Notes: generated from the letters alone by a model not told the origin. A DNA stretch of 64,000 nucleotides from Georgenia satyanarayanai (GCF_900116375.1 NZ_UETB01000006.1:62001-126000); one strand, 5' to 3'; shown: positions 1 to 9,096, counted from the stretch's first letter. Numbers and translations: made by a program.

Positions 1-122
1 ACGTCGCTCCCCGCGAGTCCCGAGAGTCGTGCCGGCCCGCCGGTCCCTCCGGTCGTGCGAGCCGCCGTCGGCGACGGCTGCGGGAACGCCCCGCCCGGCG
101 CGCGGGGCACCGCGCACGCTCG

Positions 123-128
123 TAGCCT
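123..128 (+). promoter_or_regulatory. -10 element of a leaderless promoter (lipoprotein)
   Basis: TAGCCT lies exactly six bases before the ATG at 135. Initiation about seven bases after a -10 box would fall on the start codon, so the mRNA is probably leaderless. No convincing -35 is visible. The other 134 bases at the window edge contain no gene I can support. Confidence 0.5.
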
Positions 129-134
129 CGTGGC

Positions 135-626
135 ATGAGACGCCGCGCCTCCGCACTGTCAGCCGTGCTCCTCCTTGCCCTCGCCGCGGGCTGTGGCACC
201 AACGACGAGGAGTCCCAGGAGAGGCCGACCGACGCCGAGGAGCGAGACGCCGAGCAGGTGGCCACGTGCGAGGCCTTCTACGAGGGGACCGGGACGCCGC
301 TCGCCGAGCGCGCCGAGGCGGCTCGTGTGGCCCTCGACTCCGGCCAGGTGACCGACGCCGCGACGTACACCGAGATCAACGCGCTCGAGCAGCGGCTGCG
401 GGAGCTCACCCGCGACGCGCACCCCGAGACGGTGCCCGTCCTCGCCGAGATCGCCGCCCCCTTCACGGCAGCCGTCGCCGCGGTCAACGAGGCGCGCGAG
501 CAGGAGGTGCCGGAGGGTGAGGAGCCGGCCTTCCCCGACCTCACCACGATCGACGTCACGGAGGGGGCCGCGGCGCAGGAGACGTTCGCCGAGATGTGCT
601 CCGACGCCGGGTACGAGGCCCCGTAG
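135..626 (+). CDS. putative lipoprotein of unknown function
   Basis: This 163-residue protein has a short Arg-rich start (MRRR), a hydrophobic stretch and a lipobox (LAAGC, Cys at about residue 20). It should therefore be exported and lipid-anchored on the outer face of the membrane. The mature part is highly acidic (runs such as NDEESQ and DAEERDAE) and probably helical. I recognise no enzyme motif and no family. It starts directly behind a leaderless-type -10 and converges on mutY, whose stop lies within two bases of its own. It is probably a genus- or family-restricted envelope protein. Lipoprotein status is well supported; function is unknown. Confidence 0.8.
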   Translation: MRRRASALSAVLLLALAAGCGTNDEESQERPTDAEERDAEQVATCEAFYEGTGTPLAERAEAARVALDSGQVTDAATYTEINALEQRLRELTRDAHPETVPVLAEIAAPFTAAVAAVNEAREQEVPEGEEPAFPDLTTIDVTEGAAAQETFAEMCSDAGYEAP

Positions 627-627
627 C

Positions 628-1515
628 TCAGCCGGGCAGCGTCCAGCGACCGGGGGACGGTTCCGTCACCAGACCGTCCGCCAGGAGCGAGGCCAGGGCC
701 CGGTCCGGCTGCGCGACGTCGGCCGCGCCCTCGCGCAGCGGGGCGAGCAGCTCCTCGGTACCCAGCGTGCGGCCGTCGGGCAGCTCCCGGAGCCGGGCCA
801 TGACGCGGCCCCGCGCCTGCCGGTCCGTCCCGTGCCACGCCTGCCGGCGTCGTGCGTGGGTGGCCGGCGGGGCGCCGGCCCGCCGCCAGCGGCACCGCTC
901 CACGAGCGGGCAGGCGGTGCACCGCGGGGCGCGCGCGGTGCACACGAGCGCCCCGAGCTCCATGACGCCCTCGTTCCAGCGCACGGAGGTGGCGGCGTCC
1001 GCGGGCAGCAGGTCCGCCGCCCCCACCCGCTCCCCGGCGGTGAGACCCGGTGGCGGCAGCGCCCGGCCCGCCACCACGCGGCCGAGGACGCGGCGCACGT
1101 TCGTGTCCAGGACGAGCGCGCGGCCGCCGTGGGCGAAGCTGACGACGGCGGCGGCCGTGTAGGCGCCGACACCCGGCAGGCTGAGCAGCTCCTCCTCCGT
1201 TCGCGGCACCGCCCCGTCGAAGCGCGCGACGAGCTGCTCGGCGCACTCGCGCAGTCGCAGCGCGCGGCGCGGGTAGCCCAGCCGGTCCCAGGCGCGCAGC
1301 ACGTCCGCCGGTGCGGCCGCGGCGAGGTCGGCGGGCTCGGGCCACCGCCCCATCCACGCCTCCCAGGCCGGAGCGACGCGTGCCACCGGGGTCTGCTGGG
1401 ACATCACCTCGCTGACGAGCACGCCCCACGGCGTCGTGCCGGGGCGTCGCCACGGGAGGTCGCGGGCGTGGGCGGTGTACCAGTCGGCCACCGTCGCGTG
1501 GAGGTCGGTGAGCAT
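628..1515 (-). CDS. mutY: A/G-specific adenine glycosylase MutY
   Basis: This 295-residue base-excision repair enzyme removes adenine mispaired with 8-oxoguanine. Visible signatures are the catalytic Glu in SEVMSQQT (about residue 36), the helix-hairpin-helix LPGVGAYTAAAV, the catalytic Asp in VLDTNVRR, and a [4Fe-4S] ligand set C-x6-C-x2-C-x5-C in CTARAPRCTACPLVERC. The C-terminal NUDIX-like 8-oxoG recognition domain of E. coli MutY is mostly missing, as is usual in short actinobacterial forms. I chose the ATG at 1515 because the upstream in-frame extension is low-complexity and overlaps the divergent gene's promoter. The product is likely MutY rather than endonuclease III because the QQT motif is kept. 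Confidence 0.93.
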   Translation of the reverse strand: MLTDLHATVADWYTAHARDLPWRRPGTTPWGVLVSEVMSQQTPVARVAPAWEAWMGRWPEPADLAAAAPADVLRAWDRLGYPRRALRLRECAEQLVARFDGAVPRTEEELLSLPGVGAYTAAAVVSFAHGGRALVLDTNVRRVLGRVVAGRALPPPGLTAGERVGAADLLPADAATSVRWNEGVMELGALVCTARAPRCTACPLVERCRWRRAGAPPATHARRRQAWHGTDRQARGRVMARLRELPDGRTLGTEELLAPLREGAADVAQPDRALASLLADGLVTEPSPGRWTLPG

Positions 1516-1571
1516 CGCGACCAGTGTGCCCCGTCCCGGCGTGCCGTCCGCACCGCGCGCCCGGACGTGCC

Positions 1572-1577
1572 TACCGT
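1572..1577 (+). promoter_or_regulatory. -10 element of a leaderless promoter
   Basis: TACCGT lies six bases before the GTG at 1584. The spacing predicts transcription starting at the start codon itself. It sits in the 68-base space shared with divergent mutY. Confidence 0.5.
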
Positions 1578-1583
1578 CGGGGT

Positions 1584-2186
1584 GTGAGCTCGAGCCCGGA
1601 CCCGACGCGGCGGCCGGCACGGCCCTCGGCCGCCGTCTACCGGCGCCGCCGTGTCGTGGCGCTGCTCCTCCTGCTCCTCGTCGTGGCCGGCGTCGTGTGG
1701 GGCGTCACCACCCTGCTGGGCGGCCGCGACGCGGCGGCCGACGCCCCGCCCGAGCCCGCCGCCGCGGAGGAGGTCGCGACGCCGTCACCGCCGCCCTCGC
1801 CCGGGCACGTGGCGGTCTGCGCCGCCGAGGACGTCACGGCCGAGGTCGTGGTGGAGCCGGCCGGCACCGGTGTGAGCGTCGAGATGAGCATGCGGAACAC
1901 CGGCGAGGTGCCCTGCCTCGTCGACGTGGGGCCCGGCACGCTCGTGGCGGAGGTCGGCTCCGGGACGGACGCCGTGTGGTCCTCGGCGCACTGCGCGGGT
2001 GAGGCGACCGAGGAGCTCCTCCTCGACACCGGTTCCGCGACGCCCGTGACCGTGAGCTGGGACGGTCACCGCTCCGCGGAGGGCTGCCCCGGCGACCAGC
2101 CGCAGGTGGGCCCGGGCACCTACCGGCTCGCCGTCGCGCTCGACGGCGCTCCGCTCGGCGATGCCGAGGTCTTCACCCTGGGCTGA
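1584..2186 (+). CDS. membrane-anchored protein of unknown function
   Basis: This 200-residue protein has a basic, proline-rich cytoplasmic head of about 25 residues, one strongly hydrophobic segment (roughly residues 26-46, with the run ALLLLLLVVAGVV) and an extracytoplasmic domain of about 130 residues with two or three cysteines that could form disulfides. The outer domain reads as a beta-sandwich with alternating Val/Thr/Glu, resembling small actinobacterial secreted immunoglobulin-like domains, but I cannot assign a family. The GTG at 1584 is preferred over the upstream ATG because a -10 box sits immediately before it. It converges on disA and shares a hairpin at the stop codons. No function is claimed. 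Confidence 0.75.
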   Translation: MSSSPDPTRRPARPSAAVYRRRRVVALLLLLLVVAGVVWGVTTLLGGRDAAADAPPEPAAAEEVATPSPPPSPGHVAVCAAEDVTAEVVVEPAGTGVSVEMSMRNTGEVPCLVDVGPGTLVAEVGSGTDAVWSSAHCAGEATEELLLDTGSATPVTVSWDGHRSAEGCPGDQPQVGPGTYRLAVALDGAPLGDAEVFTLG

Positions 2187-2201
2187 GCCGGGGACGGCTC
2201 A
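2184..2201. terminator. hairpin spanning two convergent stop codons
   Basis: A perfect 7-bp stem (TGAGCCG and CGGCTCA) with a 4-base loop begins with the stop codon of the upstream plus-strand gene and ends on the complement of the disA stop. It would act in both directions. There is no T-tract, which is common in high-G+C actinobacteria. Confidence 0.5.
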
Positions 2202-3272
2202 GACGTAGCGCTCGAGGATCGAGGACTCGGCCAGGCGGGAGAGGCCCTCGCGGACCGACCGGGCGCGCTGCGGCCCGACGCCGTCGACCTGCTGGAGGTC
2301 CTCGGTGCTCGCCGCGAGGAGCTTCTGGAGCGGTCCGAGGTGCTCGACCAGCGCCGCCACCACCGCGGAGGGCAGGCGGGGGATGCGGGAGAGCATCCGG
2401 TAGCCGCGGGGGCTGAGGGGGTCGTCGAGGGACTGGCCGTCGGGCCCGCCGATGCCGAGCGCGCGGGCGATCGCCGACATCTCGATGAGCTCGGCGGAGG
2501 TCAGCGCGGCCAGCCGCGCCTGCACGCCGGCGACGTTGTCCGCGGCCCGGGCGCTGTAGTCGCGGATGATGAACTCGCGGTCGGGGGCGAGGCCGCCGAT
2601 GAGCTCGTCGAGCTGGAGGGACAGCAGCCGCCCGTCCGCGCCGAGCTCGACGACGTAGCCGTCGATCTCGGTGGAGATGCGCGAGACCATCTCGAGGCGC
2701 TGGACGACGGTCGTCACGTCGCGGACGGTGACGAGGTCCTCGATCTCCAGGGCCGCCAGCGTGCCGGAGACCTCGTCGAGCCGGGACTTGTAGCGCTCGA
2801 GGGTGGCCAGCGCCTGGTGGGCGCGGGAGAGGATGGCGCTGGAGTCCTCCACGACGTGCCGCACACCGTCGACGTAGAGCGCGACGATCCGCATCGACTG
2901 GCTCACGGTGATGACGGGGTAGCCGGTCTGCTTGGCCACCCGCTCGGCGGTGCGGTGCCGCATGCCGGACTCGCTCGTCTCGACGCTCGTGTCCGGCATG
3001 AGCTGGACGTTGGCGCGGCGGATGCGCTGGCGCGCGTAGTCGACGACGACGGCGCCGTCCATCTTGGCCAGCTCGCGCAGGCGGGTGGCGGAGAACTCGA
3101 CGTCGAGGTCGAAGCCACCGGAGCAGATCGTCTCGACGAGGTCGTCGTAGCCGAGGACGATGAGCGCGCCGGTGCGTCCGCGCAGGATGCGCTCGAGACC
3201 GTCCCGCAGCTCGGTGCCCGGTGCGACGGCCTGCAGGGTGGCGCGCAGCAGGGTGTCGGCCTTGTCAGGCAC
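2199..3272 (-). CDS. disA: DNA integrity scanning diadenylate cyclase DisA
   Basis: This 357-residue enzyme condenses two ATP into cyclic di-AMP and scans DNA for branched lesions. The N-terminal DAC domain has its DGA motif at residues 72-74 and RHR at residues 105-107. A helical linker follows, then a C-terminal helix-hairpin-helix region ([14 protein letters not shown]) that binds DNA junctions. The GTG at 3272 is chosen because GAGGAG sits six bases upstream. It lies 50 bases downstream of radA on the same strand, the usual radA-disA pairing, and RadA is known to modulate DisA activity in other bacteria. Both catalytic motifs are intact. The nearby K+ transport pair is interesting because c-di-AMP commonly controls K+ uptake, but no direct link is visible. 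Confidence 0.96.
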   Translation of the reverse strand: MPDKADTLLRATLQAVAPGTELRDGLERILRGRTGALIVLGYDDLVETICSGGFDLDVEFSATRLRELAKMDGAVVVDYARQRIRRANVQLMPDTSVETSESGMRHRTAERVAKQTGYPVITVSQSMRIVALYVDGVRHVVEDSSAILSRAHQALATLERYKSRLDEVSGTLAALEIEDLVTVRDVTTVVQRLEMVSRISTEIDGYVVELGADGRLLSLQLDELIGGLAPDREFIIRDYSARAADNVAGVQARLAALTSAELIEMSAIARALGIGGPDGQSLDDPLSPRGYRMLSRIPRLPSAVVAALVEHLGPLQKLLAASTEDLQQVDGVGPQRARSVREGLSRLAESSILERYV

Positions 3273-3322
3273 CTGGTTCTCCTCGGGTCGCGGGGCGGAG
3301 CGCCGCACGCACGCCCCGGACG

Positions 3323-4750
3323 TCATCTTACGGCGCGGACGTGGTGCTCGGTCCCTTCCGGGGCGGGCGGGGTGGACCCGGGCAGGGACGCGAGCAGCGC
3401 CTCGTGGACGTTGGCCACGGGCAGCACCGACACCCCGGGGACGGCCTTGAGCTGGTCCGCGCCGTGGCGGGGGACGAGGGCGATGGTGAAGCCGAGCCGG
3501 GCGGCCTCGCTCAGCCGCCGCTGGACGCCGACCGTGGCCCGCACGTCCCCGGTGAGCCCGACCTCGCCGATGGCGACGACGCCACCCAGGAGGGGCCGGT
3601 CGGCGGCGGCCGAGGTGATGGCGAGCGCGACGGCGAGGTCGACGGCCGGCTCGACCGCCCGGGCCCCGCCCACGGTGGAGACGTACACGTCACGCCCGGT
3701 GAGGTCGAGGTTGACCCGGGCCTGGAGGACGGCGAGGGTCATCGCGGTGCGCGAGCCGTCGAGCCCGGACGTGGTGCGGCGCGGGTTGCTCAGCGAGCTC
3801 GCGGCGACGAGCGCCTGGATCTCGGTGGGCATGGGCCGGCGGCCCTCGAGGCTCACGGAGGCGCAGGTGCCCGGCACCGGGGTGGAGCGCGACTCGGAGA
3901 GGAAGAGGCCGGACGGGTCGGCGAGGCCGCTGATGCCGGTGTCGGTGAGCTCGAAGCACCCGACCTCGTCGGTGGGGCCGTAGCGGTTCTTCGTCGCCCG
4001 CAGCAGCCGTAGCCGGGAGTGACGGTCACCGTCGAACTGGCACACGACGTCGACGAGGTGCTCCAGCACCCGCGGGCCGGCGAGGGAGCCGTCCTTCGTC
4101 ACGTGCCCGACGAGGATGACGGGGACGTGGCGGCGCTTGGCCGCCCCGATGAGCGCGGCGGCGACCTCGCGCACCTGGCTCACCCCGCCCGCTGCGCCGT
4201 CGACCTCGGCGGAGGAGATGGTCTGGACCGAGTCGACGACGACGAGGGAGGGCTCGGCGGCCTCGATGTGGCCGAGGACGGTGGCGAGGTCGTTCTCGGC
4301 GGTGAGGAGGAGGCGCTCGGCCATCGCCCCGATCCGCTCCGCGCGCAGGCGCACCTGGCTCGCCGACTCCTCCCCGGTGACGTAGAGGACCGAGCCGGTG
4401 CCGTGCTCGGCGGCCCGGGCGGCGACGTCGAGGAGGAGGGTGGACTTGCCCGCGCCGGGCTCACCGGCGAGGAGGACGACGGCGCCGGGGACGATCCCGC
4501 CACCGAGGACACGGTCGAGCTCACCGACGCCGGTGGGCCGGGCCCGGGCGGTGTCGACGTCGACGTCACCGATGGGCTGGGCGGCGACGGCGGGCCGGGC
4601 GGGGGAGGGGGCGCGGCTGCCGGCGGGGGCGCCCGCCTCGCTCACGGTGCCCCAGGCCTGGCACTCCCCGCAGCGGCCCACCCACTTGGCCGTGCTCCAC
4701 CCGCACTCGGTGCAGCGGTAGGCGGGACGCTGGGTCTTGGTCGAAGCCAT
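3323..4750 (-). CDS. radA: DNA repair protein RadA
   Basis: RadA (475 residues) is a RecA-like ATPase and helicase that promotes branch migration during recombinational repair. Domains in order are a four-cysteine zinc finger (C13, C16, C27, C30), a RecA core with Walker [10 protein letters not shown] (residues 96-104), the RadA-specific KNRYG motif near residue 255, and a C-terminal Lon-protease-like domain (catalytically inactive in the family). The full length matches the family. It leads the radA-disA unit. A TACCGT hexamer lies six bases before the ATG, so the message is likely leaderless. Confidence 0.96.
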   Translation of the reverse strand: MASTKTQRPAYRCTECGWSTAKWVGRCGECQAWGTVSEAGAPAGSRAPSPARPAVAAQPIGDVDVDTARARPTGVGELDRVLGGGIVPGAVVLLAGEPGAGKSTLLLDVAARAAEHGTGSVLYVTGEESASQVRLRAERIGAMAERLLLTAENDLATVLGHIEAAEPSLVVVDSVQTISSAEVDGAAGGVSQVREVAAALIGAAKRRHVPVILVGHVTKDGSLAGPRVLEHLVDVVCQFDGDRHSRLRLLRATKNRYGPTDEVGCFELTDTGISGLADPSGLFLSESRSTPVPGTCASVSLEGRRPMPTEIQALVAASSLSNPRRTTSGLDGSRTAMTLAVLQARVNLDLTGRDVYVSTVGGARAVEPAVDLAVALAITSAAADRPLLGGVVAIGEVGLTGDVRATVGVQRRLSEAARLGFTIALVPRHGADQLKAVPGVSVLPVANVHEALLASLPGSTPPAPEGTEHHVRAVR

Positions 4751-4756
4751 GGGGTG

Positions 4757-4762
4757 ACGGTA
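4757..4762 (-). promoter_or_regulatory. -10 element of a leaderless promoter (radA)
   Basis: Read on the minus strand, TACCGT is followed by six bases and then the radA ATG at 4750. It is the likely promoter of the radA-disA unit. Confidence 0.5.
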
Positions 4763-4796
4763 GCCCGGGCCTCCGACACGGCGGCCCGGGCACTGC

Positions 4797-5690
4797 TCAG
4801 GCGGTGGGGACGGCGTCGATCCGCAGGGTCAGGGTGTGGGCCTCGCCGGGGGTGAGGACGACGAGGTCGGTGCCGGAGTTGAAGGCGTCCGGCGGGCAGG
4901 TCATCGGCTCGACCGCGACCCCGCGCCGGTCGACCTTCTCCCCGGAGTAGACCTGCACCCACGGTGCGTCCGCGTGCATCCGGGCGCGGAAGGGGGTGCC
5001 CGGGTGCTCGAGCGTCACGGTCCAGCCCCCCTCGGGCAGGCCGGTGTAGGCGTGGTCGACGCGGCGCCCGCCCAGCGGGCGGGGCTCGCGCAGGTCGAGG
5101 TCACCGGCGACGTCCCGCAGCCCCACGGGCGCGAGCCGCTCGTCGACCTCGAGCACCCGCGCGCCCGGAGCGGTGAGCGTGCACTCGTCGACGGGCGCGA
5201 GGTCGCAGCTGAGGTAGGGGTGGGAGGAGGCGCCGTAGGGCGCCGGGGCGTCACCGAGGTTCGTCGAGGTGATGCTCACGGTGAGGCCCGTCGCGGCGTC
5301 GAGGCGGTAGGTGACGGTCGAGCGGAGCCAGAAGGGGTAGCCGTAGCGGGGCGCGAGCTCGGTCGACAGGGTGACCTCGTCCTCGGCGGCCGAGGCGACG
5401 TCCCAGGCCACCCAGCACAGCAGCCCGTGGAGGGCGGCGCCGGTCTCGTGCTCGTTGACGGGCACCTCGTGGGCCTCGCCGGCGAACTCGTAACGCCCAC
5501 CGGTCACGCGGTTGGGCCACGGCACGAGGGTCTTGCCGAGGTAGCCGACCGGCAGCTCGCCCGGGTCGTGCCCGACGACGACGTGGCGGTCGCGCCAGGT
5601 GAGCCCGGCCAGGCCCGCACCGACGGTCACGACCGTCGCGCGGTAGTCGCCTGCGGCGAGGGTGAGGACTTCTCCTCCGGGGGTGGTCAC
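4797..5690 (-). CDS. aldose 1-epimerase family protein
   Basis: This 297-residue protein of the galactose mutarotase family interconverts alpha and beta anomers of aldoses. The beta-supersandwich fold is suggested by the family motifs WPNRVTGGRYEFAG, the His in SSHPYLS (proton donor), a DHAYT Asp and the C-terminal general-base Glu in AVEPMTCPPDAFNSG. No signal peptide is present, so it is cytoplasmic. It is not next to other sugar genes, but a perfect LacI-type palindrome sits about 30 bases before its start, suggesting sugar-responsive repression by a regulator encoded elsewhere. The exact sugar cannot be told from sequence. Confidence 0.9.
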   Translation of the reverse strand: MTTPGGEVLTLAAGDYRATVVTVGAGLAGLTWRDRHVVVGHDPGELPVGYLGKTLVPWPNRVTGGRYEFAGEAHEVPVNEHETGAALHGLLCWVAWDVASAAEDEVTLSTELAPRYGYPFWLRSTVTYRLDAATGLTVSITSTNLGDAPAPYGASSHPYLSCDLAPVDECTLTAPGARVLEVDERLAPVGLRDVAGDLDLREPRPLGGRRVDHAYTGLPEGGWTVTLEHPGTPFRARMHADAPWVQVYSGEKVDRRGVAVEPMTCPPDAFNSGTDLVVLTPGEAHTLTLRIDAVPTA

Positions 5691-5719
5691 GTCGTCGTCC
5701 TTCCTGGCGCCACCGGGGC

Positions 5720-5731
5720 GTGAGCGCTCAC
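5720..5731. promoter_or_regulatory. LacI-family operator candidate
   Basis: GTGAGCGCTCAC is a perfect 12-bp palindrome with the central CG step typical of LacI-family operators. It matches the core of the idealised symmetric lac operator. It lies 30 bases upstream of the aldose 1-epimerase start. No LacI-family gene lies in this window. Confidence 0.6.
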
Positions 5732-5778
5732 ACGCATCCTAGGGAACGGGGCGCGAGGCGCGGGCAACGAAGCGCCCG

Positions 5779-6447
5779 TCAGGGGCGCGCGGCGAAGGCC
5801 TCGAGCAGGCTCGAGTCGCCGGAGACGATGATCGTGTCACCGGGGCTGATGCGGGTGGTCTCGGTCGCGTACTCGAAGGCCTCGCCGGGGGACTTCACGC
5901 CGAGGACGGTGACCCCGTAGCGGGCGCGGATCTGCGACTCACCGATCGTGAAGCCCTGCGTCTCCCGCGGCGGGCGCATCTTGACGATGGTGAAGCCGTC
6001 CTCCATCTCGATGTAGTCGAGCATCCGGCCCGACACCATGTGCGCGACCCGCTGCCCGGCGTCGTGCTCGGGGTAGACCACGTGGTGCGCGCCGATGCGC
6101 CGCAGGATGCGTCCGTGCTCCCCGGAGGTCGCCTTCGCCCAGATCTGGGGGATCTCCATGTCGACGAGGTTGGCCGTGATGAGCACGCTCGCCTCGAGGG
6201 ACGTGCCGACCCCGACGACGACGACGGAGAACTCCTGCGCACCCAGCTGCTCGAGGGCGTCGGGGTTCGTCGCGTCCGCCTCGACGACCGGCAGCCGTCC
6301 CGACCACTGGGAGACGAGGTCCTCGTCCCGCTCGACGGCCAGGACCTCCCGTCCGATGTCCTCGAGCGTCGCCGCGAGGGCCGCGCCGAAGCGTCCGAGC
6401 CCGATCACGAGCACCGCGCCCGTGCGCGGCAGGTTCCGCTGCGCCAT
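5779..6447 (-). CDS. TrkA/KtrA-family K+ uptake regulatory subunit
   Basis: This 222-residue cytoplasmic gating subunit belongs to a K+ uptake system. The N-terminal RCK/TrkA-N Rossmann domain (GLGRFGAALAATL, then acidic ERDE closing the second strand) binds ATP/ADP or NAD. A C-terminal TrkA-C domain begins near residue 140 and is a known c-di-AMP or cation sensor in relatives. The ATG at 6447 has AGAAGGGACGGG upstream and skips a spurious 36-residue extension. It follows the channel gene by 40 bases on the same strand, and the two should be co-transcribed. It could be called KtrA, TrkA or CeoB-like; the single RCK unit favours the Ktr type. Confidence 0.92.
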   Translation of the reverse strand: MAQRNLPRTGAVLVIGLGRFGAALAATLEDIGREVLAVERDEDLVSQWSGRLPVVEADATNPDALEQLGAQEFSVVVVGVGTSLEASVLITANLVDMEIPQIWAKATSGEHGRILRRIGAHHVVYPEHDAGQRVAHMVSGRMLDYIEMEDGFTIVKMRPPRETQGFTIGESQIRARYGVTVLGVKSPGEAFEYATETTRISPGDTIIVSGDSSLLEAFAARP

Positions 6448-6487
6448 GTGCGTCCCGTCCCTTCTGTCGGTCCCCAGTGTGCCTGGC

Positions 6488-7885
6488 TCAACCGACGATC
6501 GGCGGCTCGGAGGGCATCCGGATGACCCGGCGGCGCTGGCGCAGCGCCAGTGCACCGGCCATCGTCACGGTCCCCAGCCGGCCGGCGAACATGAGCGCCG
6601 CGAGCACGTACTGGGCGGCGTCGGGCAGCCCGGGCGTGATCCCGGTGCTCAGTCCCACGGTCGCGAAGGCGGAGATGACCTCGAAGAGCACGAGCTCGAG
6701 GTGGTGGTCGGTGAAGTGGAGGAGGAGGAGCGTCCCGACACCGACGAGTGTCGAGCCGAGGAAGGCGACGGCGACGGCGAGGCGGATCGTCGTCGTGCCG
6801 ACCCGCCGGCCGAAGGCCTCGGCGTCCCGGTCGCCCCGGGCCTCGGCGACGATCGCGAGGACGAGCACGGCGAAGGTCGTCACCTTGATGCCGCCCGCGG
6901 TGGACGCCGACCCCCCGCCGACGAACATGAGCGCGTCGGTGACGAACCACGTCGAGTCGCTCGCCGCACCGAGGTCGACGGTGCTCAGCCCCGAGGACCG
7001 GGAGTTGACACCGGCGAGCAGCGAGGCGAGCACGCGGTCGGCGACGGGCAGCCGCCCGATCGTGGCGGCGTTGCCCCACTCGAACAGCGCGAAGGCGAGG
7101 GAGCCGCCGACGGCGAGCAGCGCGTAGGTCACGACGGTGAGCTTCGTGTGCAGCGACAGCCGCCGCTCCCCGCGTACCCGGCCGACGACGTTGAGGATCA
7201 CGGGGAAGCCGAGGGCGCCGACGGCGCCACCGATGATGATCGGCAGGCACATCCACCAGTCGCCGACGAAGGGCTCCATCCCGTCCTCGAGGACCACGAA
7301 GCCGGCGTTGTTGAAGATCGACAGGGCCATGAACACGGCGTGCCACGAGGCCGCGGCCAGCTCCTCGCCCAGCGCGAGGAAACGGGGGAGGAGGACGAGG
7401 AAGAGCACGAGCTCGACGGCGAGCGAGGCGACGACGACGGCGCGCACGAGCGTGCCGACCTCTCCCAGGCGCGTCGTCTTCGTCTCCGACGCGGCGAGCA
7501 GCCGCTGGGTCAGGCCGATGCGCCGGGAGACGGCCAGACCGAGGATCGAGGCGAGCGTCATGACGCCGAGGCCGCCGATCTTCACGCCGACGAGGATGAC
7601 GGCCTGCCCGAAGCCGGACCAGAACGTCGCGGTCGAGACGGTCGTCAGCCCGGTGACGCAGACGGCGGAGACCGCGGTGAAGAGCGCGTCGACGAAGGGG
7701 GCGCGCTCCCCGGAGGCCGTCGCCGCGGGCAGCGACAGCAGCGCGGTGACGACGGCGATGATCGCCGCGAAGACCAGCAGCGCCAGCCGTGCGGGGGAGT
7801 GGCGCGCCACGTGGTCGACGGCGTCGCGCAGGGCCCCGAGCGCCCGGCTCGGCCAGGGCGCGCGCGCCGTCCTCGCAGCTGTCAC
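6488..7885 (-). CDS. TrkH/KtrB-family potassium channel subunit
   Basis: This 465-residue integral membrane protein forms the K+ path. Its four M1-P-M2 repeats are visible through their selectivity-filter loops: VCVTGLTTV, FNNAGF, NSRSSGLST and FATVGLSTG, each with the expected central Gly. About eight to ten hydrophobic segments are present, including the intramembrane loop of the third repeat rich in small residues (GGGSASTAGGIK). It pairs with the RCK subunit directly downstream. Length fits KtrB/TrkH. Coupling ion (Na+ or H+) cannot be inferred. Given disA in the neighbourhood, c-di-AMP inhibition is plausible but only by analogy. Confidence 0.93.
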   Translation of the reverse strand: MTAARTARAPWPSRALGALRDAVDHVARHSPARLALLVFAAIIAVVTALLSLPAATASGERAPFVDALFTAVSAVCVTGLTTVSTATFWSGFGQAVILVGVKIGGLGVMTLASILGLAVSRRIGLTQRLLAASETKTTRLGEVGTLVRAVVVASLAVELVLFLVLLPRFLALGEELAAASWHAVFMALSIFNNAGFVVLEDGMEPFVGDWWMCLPIIIGGAVGALGFPVILNVVGRVRGERRLSLHTKLTVVTYALLAVGGSLAFALFEWGNAATIGRLPVADRVLASLLAGVNSRSSGLSTVDLGAASDSTWFVTDALMFVGGGSASTAGGIKVTTFAVLVLAIVAEARGDRDAEAFGRRVGTTTIRLAVAVAFLGSTLVGVGTLLLLHFTDHHLELVLFEVISAFATVGLSTGITPGLPDAAQYVLAALMFAGRLGTVTMAGALALRQRRRVIRMPSEPPIVG

Positions 7886-7915
7886 CCGCTCACCTTGCCA
7901 GACGCAGGCCCGCGC

Positions 7916-7921
7916 TACCGT
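7916..7921 (+). promoter_or_regulatory. -10 element of a leaderless promoter (acuC)
   Basis: TACCGT lies five bases before the ATG at 7927. It sits in the 41-base gap between divergent ktrB and the deacetylase gene. Confidence 0.45.
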
Positions 7922-7926
7922 GAAGC

Positions 7927-9096
7927 ATGCCCAAGCCGCTGCTCCCGTGGAGCGAGGACCTGCTGGAGTACAACTTCGGCGCCGGCCACCCGATGGCCCC
8001 TCTCCGCCTGGCGCTGACGCACCGGCTGCTGGCCGACCTCGGCCTGCTCGACGCCTTCACCGTCACGGACGTCGCCCCCGCCGAGGACGCTGCGCTGCTG
8101 CGCGTCCACGAGGAGGGCTACCTCGCTGCCGTCCGCGCGGCGGGGGAGGGGCGGTCGGACCCCGCCCGCGGGCTCGGGGAGACGGACAACCCGATCTTCG
8201 GGCAGATCCACGAGGCCGGGGCCCGCGTGGCCGGCTCCACCCTCGCCGCCGCGAGCGCCGTCTGGGCGGGTCGCACCGACCGCGCGCTCAGCCTCGCCGG
8301 GGGCATGCACCACGCGATGCCGAACCGGGCGTCGGGCTTCTGCGTGTACAACGACGTCGCCGTGGCCGTCGCCGCCCTCCTCGACGCGGGCGCGGAGCGG
8401 GTCGCCTACGTCGACCTGGACGCCCACCACGGCGACGGCGTCGAGCGGGCGTTCTGGGACGACGACCGCGTGCTGACGATCTCCGTCCACCAGCACCCCG
8501 GCACCCTGTTCCCCGGCACCGGCTACGCCCAGGACCTCGGGGGGCCCGCCGCGCGCGGGAGCGCGGTCAACGTGCCGCTGCCCCCGGGCACCGGAGACGC
8601 CGGCTGGCTGCGGGTCCTCGACGCCGTCGTCGCGCCGCTCGTCGCGGAGTTCCGCCCCCAGCTGCTCGTCACCCAGCACGGCTGCGACTCCCACGGGCTG
8701 GACCCGCTCGCCGAGCTCGTCGTCTCCGTGGACGCGCAGCGGCGGGCGGCCCTCCTCATGGCCGAGCTCGCCGACGCGCACGCCGGTGGCCGCTGGGTGG
8801 CGACCGGCGGCGGGGGCTACGAGGTGGTCAGCGTCGTGCCGCGGGTGTGGGCGCACCTGGCCGCCGTCGTCGCCGGCCGTCCCCTCGACCCGTCCACCGC
8901 GGTGCCCGAGTCGTGGCGGGCGGACGTCACCGGCCTGGCCGACGTCGAGCCTCCGGAGCGGATGACCGACGACGTCGACGCCGCCTACCGCCCGTGGTCC
9001 GCGGGCTACAACCCCGACGACGCCGTCGACCGTGCCGTCATGGCCACACGCGGCGCGGTGTTCCCGCTCCACGGGCTCGATCCGCATCTCACCTAG
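7927..9096 (+). CDS. acuC: AcuC-type acetoin utilization / histone deacetylase family protein
   Basis: This 389-residue zinc-dependent lysine deacetylase belongs to the class I HDAC-like superfamily. The active-site charge relay (MHHAMPNRASGFCVYND, His pair near residue 128), the zinc ligands in DLDAHHGDG (D165, H167), the DSHGLDPL Asp and the closing GGGGYE motif are all present. In Bacillus, AcuC removes acetyl groups from acetyl-CoA synthetase and so controls acetate use; here the substrate is unknown. No acuA or acs gene is nearby. It stands alone between the K+ channel (divergent) and a small HTH gene. Assignment to the superfamily is sure; the physiological role is inferred. Confidence 0.9.
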   Translation: MPKPLLPWSEDLLEYNFGAGHPMAPLRLALTHRLLADLGLLDAFTVTDVAPAEDAALLRVHEEGYLAAVRAAGEGRSDPARGLGETDNPIFGQIHEAGARVAGSTLAAASAVWAGRTDRALSLAGGMHHAMPNRASGFCVYNDVAVAVAALLDAGAERVAYVDLDAHHGDGVERAFWDDDRVLTISVHQHPGTLFPGTGYAQDLGGPAARGSAVNVPLPPGTGDAGWLRVLDAVVAPLVAEFRPQLLVTQHGCDSHGLDPLAELVVSVDAQRRAALLMAELADAHAGGRWVATGGGGYEVVSVVPRVWAHLAAVVAGRPLDPSTAVPESWRADVTGLADVEPPERMTDDVDAAYRPWSAGYNPDDAVDRAVMATRGAVFPLHGLDPHLT

